Assembly: GCA_001931875.2 (NCBI GenBank)
Contig: MSJH02000496.1
Coordinates: 124,001 to 188,000 of the forward strand
DNA from: Byssochlamys sp. IMV 00236
Lineage: Eukaryota; Ascomycota; Eurotiomycetes; Eurotiales; Thermoascaceae
Direction of reading: 5' to 3'
DNA: 64,000 nucleotides
Both the position numbers and the translations under genes were made by a program. This document shows positions 43,686-55,413 of the stretch, one piece after another; within the stretch, counting starts at the first letter, position 1, and every line of letters begins with the position of its first letter. The notes under the pieces are model-generated. The model saw nothing but the letters and a program-made list of their open reading frames with translations, had not been told where the DNA came from and did no database searches.

Positions 43686-43893
43686 CCACGGTAGATACCT
43701 ACAAAAAGTCCAAAACCAAAGTACAGCCTGCAACGGTGACAAAATGTCCGTGCGGGGTGTGGTCATCTGCAATCTGCCATATATTATGACGATATCCATC
43801 ACACACTTCTATCTCCTAGACTTTCCCTTCTCTAAGGGTGATCTGAGCAGTCAGTCAAACTCATTGCGGATTTCGAAAACAGCCTATACTAAG

Positions 43894-44778
43894 ATGAAAT
43901 TCTTTCCCCCCGATGATTGGCTCGGAAAAGAGATCGTTTTCCCTGATGACCCTGGGGTGATTTGGGTGTTGGATGAAAAGCTCAGTGAAACATCCAGACA
44001 ATTAACCCAGAAAGCATGCGCAGAATTCAAGAGATCATCTATCGCGTGGGCTGTATTTTCATGCCACCGACAAGATGGTATGGAGGGAAAGCACGCTATG
44101 AAAATATATATGCAGTAAGATACAGTATTCCCTTATTCCTACGTCGATGCTAACTCTATCGATTATCGAGGGTTCCCTGGACAGACACCGAATTTACGAG
44201 CGCGGCGTCTAGAAGAGCGCAAGCGGATATTAACCGATCAGATAGTATGACGTCTGAAATCAAGGCTCTTGGTTTGCTCAGACAGAATGGATCGACACAT
44301 ACGCCGCGTTTCATTAGCGATCTTCATACTACACAAGGCGATGATGGTATAGTGCCTACCGGATTCATTTCTTATATTCTTATGACCTGGTGCCCTGGAG
44401 TCCCGCTTGGTGACGGTGACTACCTCCGTAAGACAAAAGATGAGCAAGCTATGATTTTCCAAGCTTTCAAGGAGGCGCTCGAGTAAGTACTTTCTCCTGA
44501 TTCTATAAAATTACTAATATATGTTTCTTCTTGACTAAACTGCTTCCATAGTGATGCCAAAAGATGTGGAGTAGTGAGCAAAGATCCCGGCCCGGGTGAT
44601 CTCATATGGGATGCTGCCAACAACAAATGGTAGGTCAAAGATATACTTCTAACTAGTGCACGCTGACATCCTTCATAGCTACATGGTGGACTTCAAATTT
44701 TCGGGGCCACCATCACCTTACGATATCGCTGAACGAGCTTGGAAATCCTGGGGGCTGTGGCCTGGTCCTCCCAAGTAG
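43894..44778 (+). CDS. Fungal kinase-like (degenerate protein-kinase-fold) protein
   Basis: Four exons: 43894-44114, 44171-44482, 44552-44629, 44679-44778, giving 236 residues. The family is widespread in Aspergillus accessory DNA and has the N-lobe of a protein kinase: an FHCHR-like strand (here VFSCHRQDG), the putative lysine in HAMKIYMQ, then VPWTDTEF, EIKALGLLRQNGSTHTPRFI and the hinge region SYILMTWCPGVPLGDGDYL. The C-lobe is reduced: no H-x-D-x4-N loop is evident, and the likely DFG-equivalent is YMVDFKFSG. It is probably a pseudokinase or an enzyme with an altered active site. An open frame extends 80 residues upstream of my start but lacks family features, so I began at the ATG of MKFFPPDDWLG. 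Confidence 0.75.
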
Positions 44779-45307
44779 GAAATGGAACATTCGTAGCAGC
44801 TCTCGCTCTCGTTTTATTCTTTATTCTTTTGTTCTTCCTTTTCCTTTTCTTTTCCCTTGCCCCCCACCCCTTTCTTCCCCTTTTTGGCCCTTCTTTCCCC
44901 CCTTTTTTATTTTCTTTCTTGGTTCTTGTCACAAGTTTACCATAATAACCTAAAAAATCTTGCTGATTATTTTCGGATATGAAATGAAGAGCAGCCTCAT
45001 GTCGGGGTGTTGACAGAGGCAGTTATGCGCTTGTGCGGACCAAAGGGAAGGAGGACTCGACGGTCTAGATCACTCAATTCGATGGTCTACTCCTAGATAT
45101 CAGTCCTATGCTTTATGGTCTCGAAAAGTGGCATATCGATTCAAACTACCAGCTTGCTACGAACTGTGTTGTGTCCTTTTGTACATCTCGAAATATGACT
45201 TTTCCTAATTTCAGGTATCATAAATTCCGTTATGCTCTACTGAATGAGGACTTCTCATCCAGACCGTCTATACCAGTACTGGATAGCGTAAAGTTCCAGA
45301 ACTGTAA
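44779..45307. other. Convergent intergenic region with polypyrimidine tract
   Basis: 3' flanks of the kinase-like gene and the aspartyl-tRNA synthetase. The striking element is the pyrimidine tract at 44800-44937. No gene is recognised. Confidence 0.55.
44800..44937. repeat. Polypyrimidine tract
   Basis: About 135 nt consisting mostly of C and T on the plus strand, made of TTCTTT, CCTTTT, CCCCC and TCTT runs interrupted by few purines. It lies just after the stop codon of the kinase-like gene, so it is probably in the 3' UTR or terminator region. It could adopt a triplex (H-DNA) form. Confidence 0.8.
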
Positions 45308-47038
45308 CTAAGGGCGGAGACGCTGAGGATCACGAGGGAAGAGAGTAGCTTGACGGACGTTGGGGAGACCGAGGAAGAACATGACGATACGATTCAGACC
45401 CAAACCACCACCGGCATGGGGAGGACAGCCCTGTCGGAAAGCAGCCAGGTAATCCTCGAAACCTTCCTGGTTGGGGTCCAGACCCTTGGCTCTCATCGAA
45501 TCCTCCAGCTCCTTAACGTCGTTGATACGCTGAGCACCGGACATGATCTCTTCACCACGCATGAAAAAGTCGTACGAGTTGGAGAAGGTGGGGTCATCGG
45601 GGTCAGCCTTGGTGTAGAAAGGCCGAACCGACATTGGGAATTTGTCGAGGACGTAAAAGTCAGTATCATACTTATTCCGGATGATTTCCCCTAGTTTCTT
45701 CTCCATAGCGGTGGTGAAGTCGTTCTCGAACCGCTCCTGTTCCGAGACGTCGATACCAGCCTCCTTCAGCAAGGCCAGACCTTCCATATACTTCAATCGT
45801 AGAGCCTTGCCGTTCTTCGGAAGCCTGAAATCACCAGCCTTGGGGTAGGACTTCTGGATGATGGCGATCTGGTCCTTGTACCGCACCTTCAGCTCAGACA
45901 GGATGAAAACTAGCAGGTCCTCGGCGAACTCGAGGACTTCGTGGTAGTGGTGTCGGAAGGTCTTCTCGAAATCGAGACCGGTGAACTACGTCTTGTCAGC
46001 CTGAACAATACCAAAAAGGGGCTGGCGTGATTGTTATACCTCAGTCAAATGTCTGTGGGTGTTACTGTCTTCAGCTCGGAAAACGGGAGCAATCTCAAAG
46101 ACATTCTCCATATCACCAGCAATGCACATCTGCTTGTACAACTGTGGAGACTGGGTAAGATAGGCATTTCGCTTGAAGTACTTAATCTCGAAGACGTTGC
46201 TTCCACCCTCAGAGGCAGCACCCGCGATCTTCGGGGTTGAGATCCAGCGCGAACCACTCTTAAGCATGTACTCAGCGAAGAGCTGAGTGACACCACTCGA
46301 GATCCAGGTAATGGCCTGGCTGGTCTCCGTCTGGAGGTCGAGCACACGGTTGTCGAGACGGGTCTTCAAAGTAACCAGGGGAGTACCCTCGGAGTCCAAC
46401 TGACCCTCATCAGCACCCTCTGGCGGAGGCCTCTCAGCGTCCTTAACCTGCATTGGTAGCATCTGAGCAGCCTCTGCAATGATGTAGACTTTCCGGATGT
46501 GAAGCTCCAGGTTGCTCAGCGTAGCAGACGAAACTGGAACACCGGGCTTCTTCACGATACCAGTAACCTGGACGATGGTGTTGACGTTTAGTCCACCAGT
46601 CCACTTGACCATTTGTCTCGAAATTGGCTCTGCGGCAGCCACGACGGCTTGGATCTTCGTTCCCTGTTCTCGGAGCATCAAGAACGCCAACTTGGCACTC
46701 TGCACACGGGCATTATCAACACGGGCAACGACCGTAACTTCCTTCTCGTACAGATCTTCCGACAGCTCCTTGACCCTCGTAACAGGCACCGCATCCTCAT
46801 TCTTGGGGATCTTGCCGTACAGATCCTTTGCCGTGTCATCAGCAGTCTGAGCCGCAGCCTGGGCCTTCTCCTGCGCGGCGCGCTGGGCGGCTTTCTCAGC
46901 CTTGGCCTTTTCCTTCGCAGCCTTCTTCAAGGCATTCTTACTGGGAGCTCCAGCACCCTCTGCAGCTGGGGCAGCAGCAGCAGCAGCTTCAGGAGTCTCT
47001 TCAGGCTTGGGACGGTGGGGTAAACCGGAGTCGGCCAT
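45308..47038 (-). CDS. dps1: Cytosolic aspartyl-tRNA synthetase
   Basis: Two exons, 47038-46040 and 45985-45308, giving 558 residues (yeast Dps1 is 557). Class IIb enzyme that charges tRNA-Asp with aspartate in the cytosol. The N-terminal 80 residues are Ala/Lys/Glu-rich (eukaryotic extension that assists tRNA binding, no mitochondrial presequence). The OB-fold anticodon domain follows (EVTVVARVDNARVQSAKLAFLMLREQG), then the catalytic core with class II motif 2 (FEIAPVFRAEDSNTHRHLTE, split by the intron directly after it) and motif 3 (GGGLGLNRIVMFFLGLPNVRQATLFPRD). The start is at MADSG; an upstream in-frame ATG would add six residues. Confidence 0.95.
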
Positions 47039-47764
47039 GGCTGCTATGCGCGTCACAATTAGAGCAATGAACGAAACGATAAGGGGAATTTGAAATTAGA
47101 GGTAGAAGAGGAGCGTTTCATTACCTGTTATAGGAACGACTAGACGTAGTCTCTGAGGGAGTCGAATGTTTCCCAAGCTACCTGCAAAGAAAGTCTTGCG
47201 ACTCATACGACAGCCCGAACCCCGCCGACGATAAAAACCCTAAGCCCTAAAATGGTACCTCTTTGGGATCGACTAGTCGAATCACGTGTGATAAGCTGCG
47301 ATAAGAAGTTGAAGCATGTCTACGACTCTACGTCCATCCTAGACATCAAAATAATTATTTTGATATGAAAAGAGTGCGATTTTGCGGTGACCCATCACAT
47401 AGCGCTTTTCGAGCCACTAGCAAGCCTAATGCCATTTCAGGCATATTGCCGTGAGTATAGTATTACTATACTCTATACTCAGGAACGGAATTATGCCTTG
47501 GTCACACCACTGAGAAACATGCTGCCAGGATCTAAATACGGGGATTCTTTTCGTTTAGATTCCATATCGTCTGCTCAGCTACGTGGCCCGTATCTGTCCA
47601 TTTACTCAAAAATACCACGTGCTACAACTAGCATAGGTAAATAGTTGGGTATTTGACCTCTATGATGTAGATGATGATGACCTCTGAGAATGATTCTTTC
47701 GAGAGAGATATATATACAGGTCAATTCAATATTCTATAATCCTACAAATCAAATCGCCAAGCAA
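47039..47764. other. Intergenic region upstream of dps1
   Basis: 5' flank of the aspartyl-tRNA synthetase and 3' flank of the HAD-hydrolase gene. It contains a CTAGTCGAATCACGTG-like block near 47270. No protein or RNA gene is recognised. Confidence 0.45.
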
Positions 47765-49124
47765 TCAGTCCTCCTTGATGGTCGGCCACTGCGAGGACTT
47801 CAAGGCCCATTCCACGGCCTTCTGTACATTGTCGACGATCGTTTTCGGGGTCCACGCTGGCTGTCCGCCAGTGTACACACCACTCCGAACAAGAATCGAG
47901 TGCCATTCACTGCCGTGCTTACTCCGGTAGGAGTTCGCTCCGCAGATATCAGATGCTGGGTTATCTCCAACCATGTATACTCTCCGCAAGGGGCCTAGTT
48001 CCTGAGAGTGGAAGATCCTAGAGCGATTGCGGAGCAGTTGCCTCTCAGCAAACTCGTACGTCGACTGATGAGGCTTTCCCACCACTGTCTTTATCAACTC
48101 TACTCCTTTGCTGGAACCGCCAGTTGTAGCAGCCCAGGTTCCCTCGAGGGCTTCGCGGAAGCCGCCTTGTCCGAGGCGTGGGAGGTGGTAAGCAGCAGCC
48201 CACCACAGGTCAGGGTTCGAGAAGTAGATAGGCGGCTGGCCATCCTGTTGGTATCCACGGTTTGGAAGGCTGTCTTGGCCGTTCTTGCTCGATCTTGTAC
48301 CCATGATGCCCTCAGAGGACAGCAAGACGTCAATAATCACCTGCATGTCCAAGCCCCAGTCTCTCGGATCGTTGAACACGAGGACGGCATCGAATTTAAG
48401 GCTCTTTTCCGGGTTCTCCGCATCGATTGGTTTAGGAAGCGGTCTCGCGAATTTCTTGTAGTAGTCCATAAAGTTCTTCGAGAAGGGCCAGATCGAAGGG
48501 TACGCCATGAAGATATCTCCGGGAGTCACGACATTCTTAAAGCCGTACCTAAGGCCTATTAGCCCTCCCTATCAGGATGATCCCGTCGGTAGACGTACCT
48601 CTCTGCCACTAGACGACAAGCATCGCCATCTCCTCCGACGACCAACACGCACTTGTCTTCCAGCGGACCCTGCGCCTCCGATCCCCGGACCAGCTCCGCG
48701 AAGGGGGAATGACTCTGAATGATCACACTTGGGTCCAACGGCAGATTCAGTTTCTCGCTGATTTCGGCCACGCGCTCCGTCTCGTGCTTCCCGCCGCCAT
48801 TCGTGAGCAAGATAAACGGGATACCCTGTTCCTGTAGGAGGCCCAATGCTTCCGCAGCTCCGGGGATCGGTTTAGAGGCTCGAAGGAGGACACCGTCGAT
48901 ACTGAGCGAATTAGACTTCCCAAAGTCAGGAAATAAAAGAAGAGAACTCGAGAAAATACGGTCACTTACTCAAACGCAAAAGCAAAGTCTGGAATGTTGG
49001 GTTTTGTGTTGCTCGCTGTCTGGAAGCCTCTCCGCAGAACAGGGCCCGGGATAGCTTCTAGGTACGAGTGAGTGCGCACCCGCTGCAGCAAGCGCAATGA
49101 GCGCAATACTCCTTGAGGTCTCAT
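47765..49124 (-). CDS. HAD-superfamily hydrolase, CECR5 type (likely mitochondrial)
   Basis: Three exons: 49124-48970, 48901-48599, 48548-47765, giving 413 residues. The protein belongs to the HAD class IIA group that includes human HDHD5/CECR5. Motif I is DIDGVLLR (residues 52-59), split by the first intron inside the first Asp codon; motif II is LLTNGGGK, and motif IV is VYMVGDNPASDICGAN. The cap region lies between. The N-terminus (MRPQGVLRSLRLLQRVRTHS to about 40) is Arg-rich without acidic residues and looks like a mitochondrial presequence, matching the location of CECR5 homologues. It should be a phosphatase on an unknown substrate. Confidence 0.9.
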
Positions 49125-49421
49125 TCTGCGGAAGTACAGATTCAAATATCAAACAATATAAGCACGTGGTAATGAGTGACTGTGTGGATGGTATATGTTG
49201 GAATTGTCGAAGGCCGTCGAAGCTGGTGCGGAGAGAGAGAGCGGTGATGCGGAGACGTCACAGCGGGTCTGACTGATGTCCGCTTTGGTGATACTTAACG
49301 GCCATTATGAGATTATTTATTTATTATTCTACACAACACCACACCACAACTACTGCGAGGAAGCCGCTTGTCTCTTCTCAAATTACCCGGAGAAACAAAT
49401 TCCTTCTACCATGGATGAGGC

Positions 49422-50800
49422 ATGAAGTCATCACCGCACGCCGCGCAGGGTATCTATCTCCCCACGGAAATCGTCATTCAGATCGTATCCTTTGTCGCCT
49501 CTGACAATGCCCGCCGCCAACAGGATCTCCATGCCTGCTGCTTGATCTCTCGCCAGTGGTACTCTGCAGCAGTTCCTCTGCTCTACGAGAAGCCTAGACT
49601 TGATAATGGCTTGACATTTTCGCTGTTTGCGCGAACAGTCTGTCCGCCCATCAGCGCGCGTCCAAGCAAGGTCAAGCTGGGTAGTCTTGTGCGACGCTTG
49701 GATATGAGCTGGCAGGTGCACGAGAGCACCCATAGCCTGACCGCCAGGCTTATTGGAAGAGTCAAGGAGAATCTGGAAGTATTTATTGCTCCAGCGGCTG
49801 CTTTTGCGTGAGTAAGAATCAGAAACACTTGTTCTGCGGATATTTTTGTCGTGAAGCTCCTTTTTCTTTTCTTTTTTTTTTTTTGAAATCATATACATAC
49901 TCTTGTACCATAGTGGCATCATATTGCAGTTTCACCGTAGCCCTCAAGCGCATGTACTTCTACGCCTAATGTTCAATATTGCATTCAACTACCGACTATA
50001 TACCATAGACCCATAACTAATCGGACTCATACCACAGGATCAACTGCCTCGCCTCCCTCTCCAAATGCAACAACCTACGATACCTCGATCTCTACCTCGT
50101 CCGAGAATCCATCCCGTTCACCAGCCTCAAAAAATCTCTAAGTAATCTCGAGAAACTCACCACCATTCGTCTTCCACGTTCTACATCCCTAAACGTCTCC
50201 GATTCCACCAATATCAAATGGCCGTCGAATCTCCAACGACTCCAACTGAGCGGCAGTTTCCCCTCCTCCATCGGCTCCTTCTCCTGGCCAGATCGACTGA
50301 CCAGTTTAACTCTTCGGAGTTGCGAAGACCTCTCCGTCGGCCCCATGAGCAGTCTTCTCAGTAGTCCGCAGCTATCTCGAACCCTGAAACGGCTCACGAT
50401 CCTGGAAAATCGCCGCTTGGAGCCAGCGTCGATCAAGGCCATACCGATCTTCTTACCCCAGCTCAAGTTTCTCAGTGTCCCAGGGGGGTTGGTCGATGAT
50501 AGCTTTTTCGAAATGCTCGTCGAGATGTCCACTCCGATAGCACTTGAGGTCCTCGAGTTCGGGCGCTGTGATAGCGATGGACTCCACTTCTCCTATTGGT
50601 CACTTATAGATGCGCTCGATAAGGGACTGGCTAATCTCCGCACAGTTGGGTTCCATGTGAAATGGTGCACTGAGGAACGTATCACGGAAGACGAGTATAT
50701 CGAACAAGCCCTGAAATCTCGGCATGAGATACCCACTACGAATGGCGATGCTGAGGCTGAGGCTGATGAAGATGTTGATGTGGGAGTCTATTATACATAA
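49422..50800 (+). CDS. F-box protein with leucine-rich-repeat-like C-terminal region
   Basis: Two exons, 49422-49807 and 50038-50800, giving 382 residues. The N-terminal F-box (YLPTEIVIQIVSFV to LISRQWYSAAVPLLYEKPRL, about residues 12-58) would bind Skp1 in an SCF ubiquitin ligase. Downstream is a series of irregular leucine-rich repeats (NLRYLDLYLVRES, NLEKLTTIRLPRS, NLQRLQLSGSF, RLTSLTLRSCEDL), the usual substrate-recruiting part. It ends with VGVYYT, which matches the ending of fungal F-box/LRR proteins I recall. Targets are unknown. The intron is 230 nt, unusual here, and contains a T-rich stretch. Divergent from the HAD hydrolase gene across 297 bp. Confidence 0.8.
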
Positions 50801-51437
50801 TTAATGACAGATCACTCTTACTAGCAACGAGTTCCCTAGTCCTGCGTTCAGTTCTAGAGACTTCGTACAGTATAGACACGCCAAATGGCTAATCTAAACG
50901 AAACTCTAAAGATCCACTGGAAAGCTCGAGCACCAACATTCTACTGGCGACGATCCCCATACCTTATGGTCGCCATAGAAGACGATAGTGATCGAAGGAT
51001 AAGGACAAATAAGCTTAGGATCTTTGATATACGATATAATGGGGCGGAAATGAGAGGATTGTGTATATAGAATTTACCCTTTGGGCGTCGCGTTTGGAAT
51101 AACATGTCCCACTCTTTTTGGTCAAATTTTCGCTCCTATAGAACGGTCTGGATATAACAAGAAGAAATTAAACGTCTTGGAATTCAGAAAAGTTAAAATG
51201 ATAACTTCCTAATGTGAATATCTTACACTTTTTTAGCTGCACTGTAAGCGCGCATATTTATTGAATCGCTTTTACCTAGGTATTACTTGAGACAGACTGG
51301 ATATTTGGTCTGGCGATTCTGATTTGAAAAGACAAGGTGTCTAAGCGAATGAAACAAGGTCTCAGCCAATGCAATTATGAGCAACACGTGCCTAGAACAT
51401 ATCAATACCGCATTCTGAGTTCCTGCTATCTGCCAGC
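50801..51437. other. Convergent intergenic region
   Basis: 3' flanks of the F-box gene and the first dioxygenase gene. A 61-codon frame at 50885-51070 has no recognisable domain and is not called. No repeat is seen. Confidence 0.5.
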
Positions 51438-52831
51438 TCAGGCAGAAGTGCTAACAGCGCTACTGGTAGCAGTAGCACTCATAGGGGGCAAGCTACCCAT
51501 TCCAGCCATGTTCATGCTGAAGTTGTCATTGACTTCGGCTCCCTCTTCAGTCCAATAACCCTCAGGAGAGAGGAAATCGTCTCTCGTGCTATTCACAGCG
51601 ATCGAGATCCAGGCAAAGATGCCGTCTGATACATCGTCACCCAGCAAGACGTATTCCACGAAGGGGTCAGTCGTATCAGCCTCCGTTGCAAGGATGCTGT
51701 CGTTAGAGTTCTCTGTCAACTCCTGCGTGTTGGTCGAATAGGGGGTGTTCTTCTCGACCTCGGTGATGAGATCCTGATCAAAGAAAATCTGACCGACATG
51801 CGACGAATGCGTGTCATACATGCCAGCAAGGGTGCCGTTAGGAAGAACCCTCGTCTCATTAGCGGGATATGTGACAACTGTTAAGAAAGCGTCAGCAAGA
51901 GATCTATATAATAGGGAAAGATTCTAAGTTGTCAACGTACCATGGATATGCACGGCTCTGCCCGAATAGTGACCAGGGAAGATGCTCTCGAAATGGACCA
52001 CGCCATCATTGCCGCTAGGTTGGATACCGCGAAGGAAAGTAGTATCGGCATTCTCAGTATCGTTCGAGTTGCCGTTTCCATTTGCCACTACACCAGAATA
52101 AACACCCTATGATGAAGTCAGGCATATAGAACAGCGTTTATTAAAAACAAGCTGGTGCACTGACCGTTGCGTTACAATGCCATATATCGGTATAGATGTT
52201 CGGCATAGGGTTGCAAGTATTCGTATCGACAAGCTGGATGTCGAGATAGAGGGGGACACCCTGCTGATCCTCAACCACATTCTTACGGATCAGCTCACCG
52301 GCAACGTCTATCGAAGTCAGTACACTTTTATTTGTGAATGCGGTCCTGGTCTTTCTCACAATAGGGTCCTTGCGTAACTTCAGGTTGTACGACACAAGTT
52401 CCTTCTGATGCGAACAGTATAGCGGGATCTGTAGAAGGGTTGACGTTGGTCAGGTTGGAATGATGGTTTTTGGCCAGCACAGAGTCCAAGTCGCGTGCTC
52501 TCAGATAGCGAGCATCTGAGAAAGGTTAGTTATATTGTGATAAAATGCCAGCCGTTGGGTATGCCTCTTAATTTCTCGACGTACTAGTATTCAAACCCCT
52601 CTTCTTGCGCAGCTGTTGCACAGAGTTCTCACGACGCGCAACGTTGGCATCCTCGACACCGCGGGCCTTGAGTTTTGAAATACACTGCGAAATACCTCGC
52701 GAGTGGATGGGGTTATTGCGCAAGAAAGCAGCCCTCTCGGCAGCTTCTGCTTTGACATCGTGTCCAGGGTGAGCAAGCACAACACTTGCCAGGGCAGCAA
52801 GGCCGACAGTGAGAGTAGAAAGTTGAACCAT
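51438..52831 (-). CDS. Secreted intradiol ring-cleavage dioxygenase
   Basis: Five exons: 52831-52585, 52515-52360, 52307-52165, 52106-51941, 51877-51438, giving 383 residues. Extracellular fungal enzymes of this family open catechol-type rings with a non-haem Fe(III). A 20-residue signal peptide (MVQLSTLTVGLAALASVVLA, then HPGHD) starts the protein. The family core shows QGPYYVAGELI, with the first Fe ligand tyrosine (second Tyr of GPYY, its codon split by intron 2), the second ligand in NATGVYSG, and the two histidines in GRAVHIHV. The C-terminal tail is Ser/Thr-rich. The four introns, all GT-AG, make the unspliced locus look fragmented. It is head to head with a second dioxygenase gene at 54376. 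Confidence 0.92.
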
Positions 52832-54375
52832 TGCGAGGTCTCTAGAAGTGAATCAATAAAGGAGCAACTGAACGGTATGAAGTTGGCTCTCTGCGAGGAG
52901 GTTGACTGAATGAGAAGCGCCGTTGTTGGCTTTCTCCTCAATATATATCTTTCTATTTGTTCATGAGAACCGGGATGCAGGTCTACAAAGTATTTGGCTT
53001 TATCCCATAAAGGGTTTATAAGTACGAGCTGGCGCAGGAGAAGCTCTCCTCATACCTCAAGCCCGACGTATCACCGTCGTTTGGTTTCTCATTCCATGTC
53101 TTCGAGGCATTGATCTGGTCTATTGGATAGGGATAAACAAGGTACGTACTTCTCACCTCCAATGGCCATATTTTCGTAAGCCAGCTTACGGCGAAGAACA
53201 CTGGCCTGGTAATAACTGGCAAGGCACAATGATAACGGAGCAGAGATTATCACTGGGGTTGATCGCAGATCGTTCCCGGAAACAGCTGGATATAGATGTT
53301 TTTCTGCGTACTACGGATGGTCTGGAGGACTTGGCAGAGCGGGCTGTGAAATGCAATTATGCCCCATGGTCAAATAGACTTATTATTATTATTATTATGG
53401 CTCCAAATGTTATGGAACCAGAAGGTCCTCATACGCTTGGCAATGATTGAAAACGCATACTCATCTATTGGCCGCGTCAGTTTCTAGATTTCCCGGGTTG
53501 TCTGTCTTTCAACTTTTAGTCTCGATGATCCTCCCCCAGCCTAGGGGGCTTTCTATTAAGCTTGTTCTTAACACCGTATCAGTGGCGTACATACAATATT
53601 CGTCTCGTATTTTGAATTAAACGCCAGGAGTTCTGAAGTGGCATTCACTCCGCGTATAGGACTTCGCGTGAGGTGGCAAGGTCATCCTGTCAACTGGATA
53701 CATGTCGTTATCTTCTTAAGTATATGAAGAGGCAATCCCCTAAAATACCATAATGTTCATTGGTGTCCGTATAATCCGCAGATTGCGTAGCAGGCGGATT
53801 AGCAGGGCCACAAAGGCCCATACGCAATGGAGCTGTAACATCTTGGCAGAGCACTATGAACCTAGGAGCATGGCAATGATGGACAGCTTTCGAGGCTATG
53901 CCGATTCCTCTTATTATTAATTCTAGCGTTGTTAATGCATGAAACAGATCGGCCGGATATCTACATTTGCGGTAAGTATAAACGATCATGTTTCGACGCG
54001 CGGTCTGTGCCAGAAACAGCACCACCTATAAAGCGGAGAAGGCGTGTACCTTATATGAATGAATTCTTGGCTTAAAACATCTTCAACGCCTTTCCCGTCC
54101 TCCCTGTTGGACACTTGAGAATGTGGAACTACTCAATACCGGAAAAGGAAAGAAATTTGCACGCAGCCGGGCACAGCCGACTTGAGGCCATACGTACGTA
54201 CTCATTTGTATGGACAAATGTTTATCTTGCAGGGTGGCCGACATAAAAAAGGATGCGACAACAGCGTGGGAAGGATATGTTTTTTCCAGAAAGGTAGGGG
54301 CAAAGTCGTACAGATATTCGCTTCTCTTTTCTTTTACTCCACGAGAATTGCTGTACACATTGAATATAGCCCATC
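52832..54375. promoter_or_regulatory. Divergent region between the two dioxygenase genes
   Basis: 1.5 kb between the start codons of two divergent dioxygenase genes. It should hold both promoters. Only short frames without recognisable domains and an ATT simple repeat (about 53382-53398) are visible. Confidence 0.5.
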
Positions 54376-55413
54376 ATGCTCGTTTTCTGCAAGCTACTCG
54401 TTGCTCTTCTAGTGACAACTATCGTCGCTGCCCATCCTGGACCGGATCCGATTCTTCCTCGTTCAGCAATTCAGCGTCGTAGTACATTGGCCAGGCGATG
54501 TGCCAGCCATGTCGAGAGTTTTAACAAGCGCCGTATGGCCAAGAGAGCGATGAACAAGCGCTGGGCAGATTCAGGTCGCAACACCACGGTTGAAATCACT
54601 ACGGAGGCACCCTACTACGAAACCATTCAGAATGACACCTGCGTTCTCACCCCCGAGGTGACTCGTGGTCCGTATGTCTGGCCGCGCTCCCAGACTCTGC
54701 GTCAAGACATGACCGAGGACCAAGTGGGCGTCCCCCTGTGGCTTGATGTGGGAGTGCTGGATATGGCCTCTTGTGAACCTCTACCCAACGTCCTCCTCGA
54801 TTTTTGGCATTGCAATGCAACTGGCTCTTATTCTTCGTTCACTGGACTGTCTCCAAACACCGACTTTGTTAAACTCCTGTCTGAGTTAAACATTACTGAT
54901 TATGATTTGGGTGTTACCGACCTCCATACGGACGACACGACCTGGCTTCGTGGAATGTGGCCTACCAACAAAGAGGGTCTCATGGAAATGAAGACAATAT
55001 TCCCTGGTAAGTCTGTTTAAGGCAGAGACGTGTAATCACCGCAAACCACCTAACCTATATATGCCCCAGGATTCTATACCGGACGTTCTATTCATATCCA
55101 CGTACAGGCCCACACCAACTGGACTCTCCGAGGAAACGGTACCCTAGTATCCAGCAACACTGTCAGCACTGGTCAGATATATTTCGAGGAAGATCTGTCG
55201 CAGAAGATAATGGCCTTACAGCCTTACGCCTCCCATACGCAGATCAACCGCACCACTAACACTAATGACTCGGTTTTCTCCCAAGACACTGCGGGAGGAT
55301 ACAACCCAATTGTCTCCGTCGTCCCGGCAGACGGCAAGGATGTAAACAATGGCATGATCGGCTATATAACTATCGGTATTGATACAAGCGCCATTGAAAC
55401 ATTCAATAAATAA
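54376..55413 (+). CDS. Secreted intradiol dioxygenase-like protein
   Basis: Two exons, 54376-55006 and 55070-55413, giving 324 residues. A signal peptide (MLVFCKLLVALLVTTIVAAH) precedes a basic propeptide-like region and the dioxygenase core: LTPEVTRGPYVWPRS, FWHCNATGSYSSF, DDTTWLRGMWPTNKEG and GRSIHIHVQ. The His pair and the central Tyr (GSYSS) of the Fe(III) site are present, but the first ligand Tyr position reads GPYV rather than the GPYY seen in the neighbour, and one residue is inserted after it. The family normally cleaves aromatic diols outside the cell. Several putative N-glycosylation sites support secretion. It has one intron, the neighbour four. Confidence 0.88.

Larger units (their letters stand above)
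42338..43893. promoter_or_regulatory. Divergent 1.5-kb interval with two dispersed repeats
   Basis: Upstream region shared by the nuclease-like gene (leftward) and the kinase-like gene (rightward). It contains repeat copies B and C of the dispersed family, and a palindrome-rich CCTAGG/GGTACC patch at about 43600-43680. No further conserved ORF is visible. Confidence 0.55.

Noticed and set aside
43654..43893. In-frame N-terminal extension of the kinase-like protein
   Set aside because: The first 80 codons have no family features and begin in the palindrome-rich patch; homologous proteins start near FPPDDW.
50885..51070. 61-codon frame after the F-box gene
   Set aside because: The F-box protein already ends with the family-like VYYT tail, and this frame has no domain I recognise.
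54668..54691. Possible mini-intron (GTATGT...CAG) inside the second dioxygenase
   Set aside because: Only about 22 nt, too short for a spliceosomal intron, and its removal breaks the frame.
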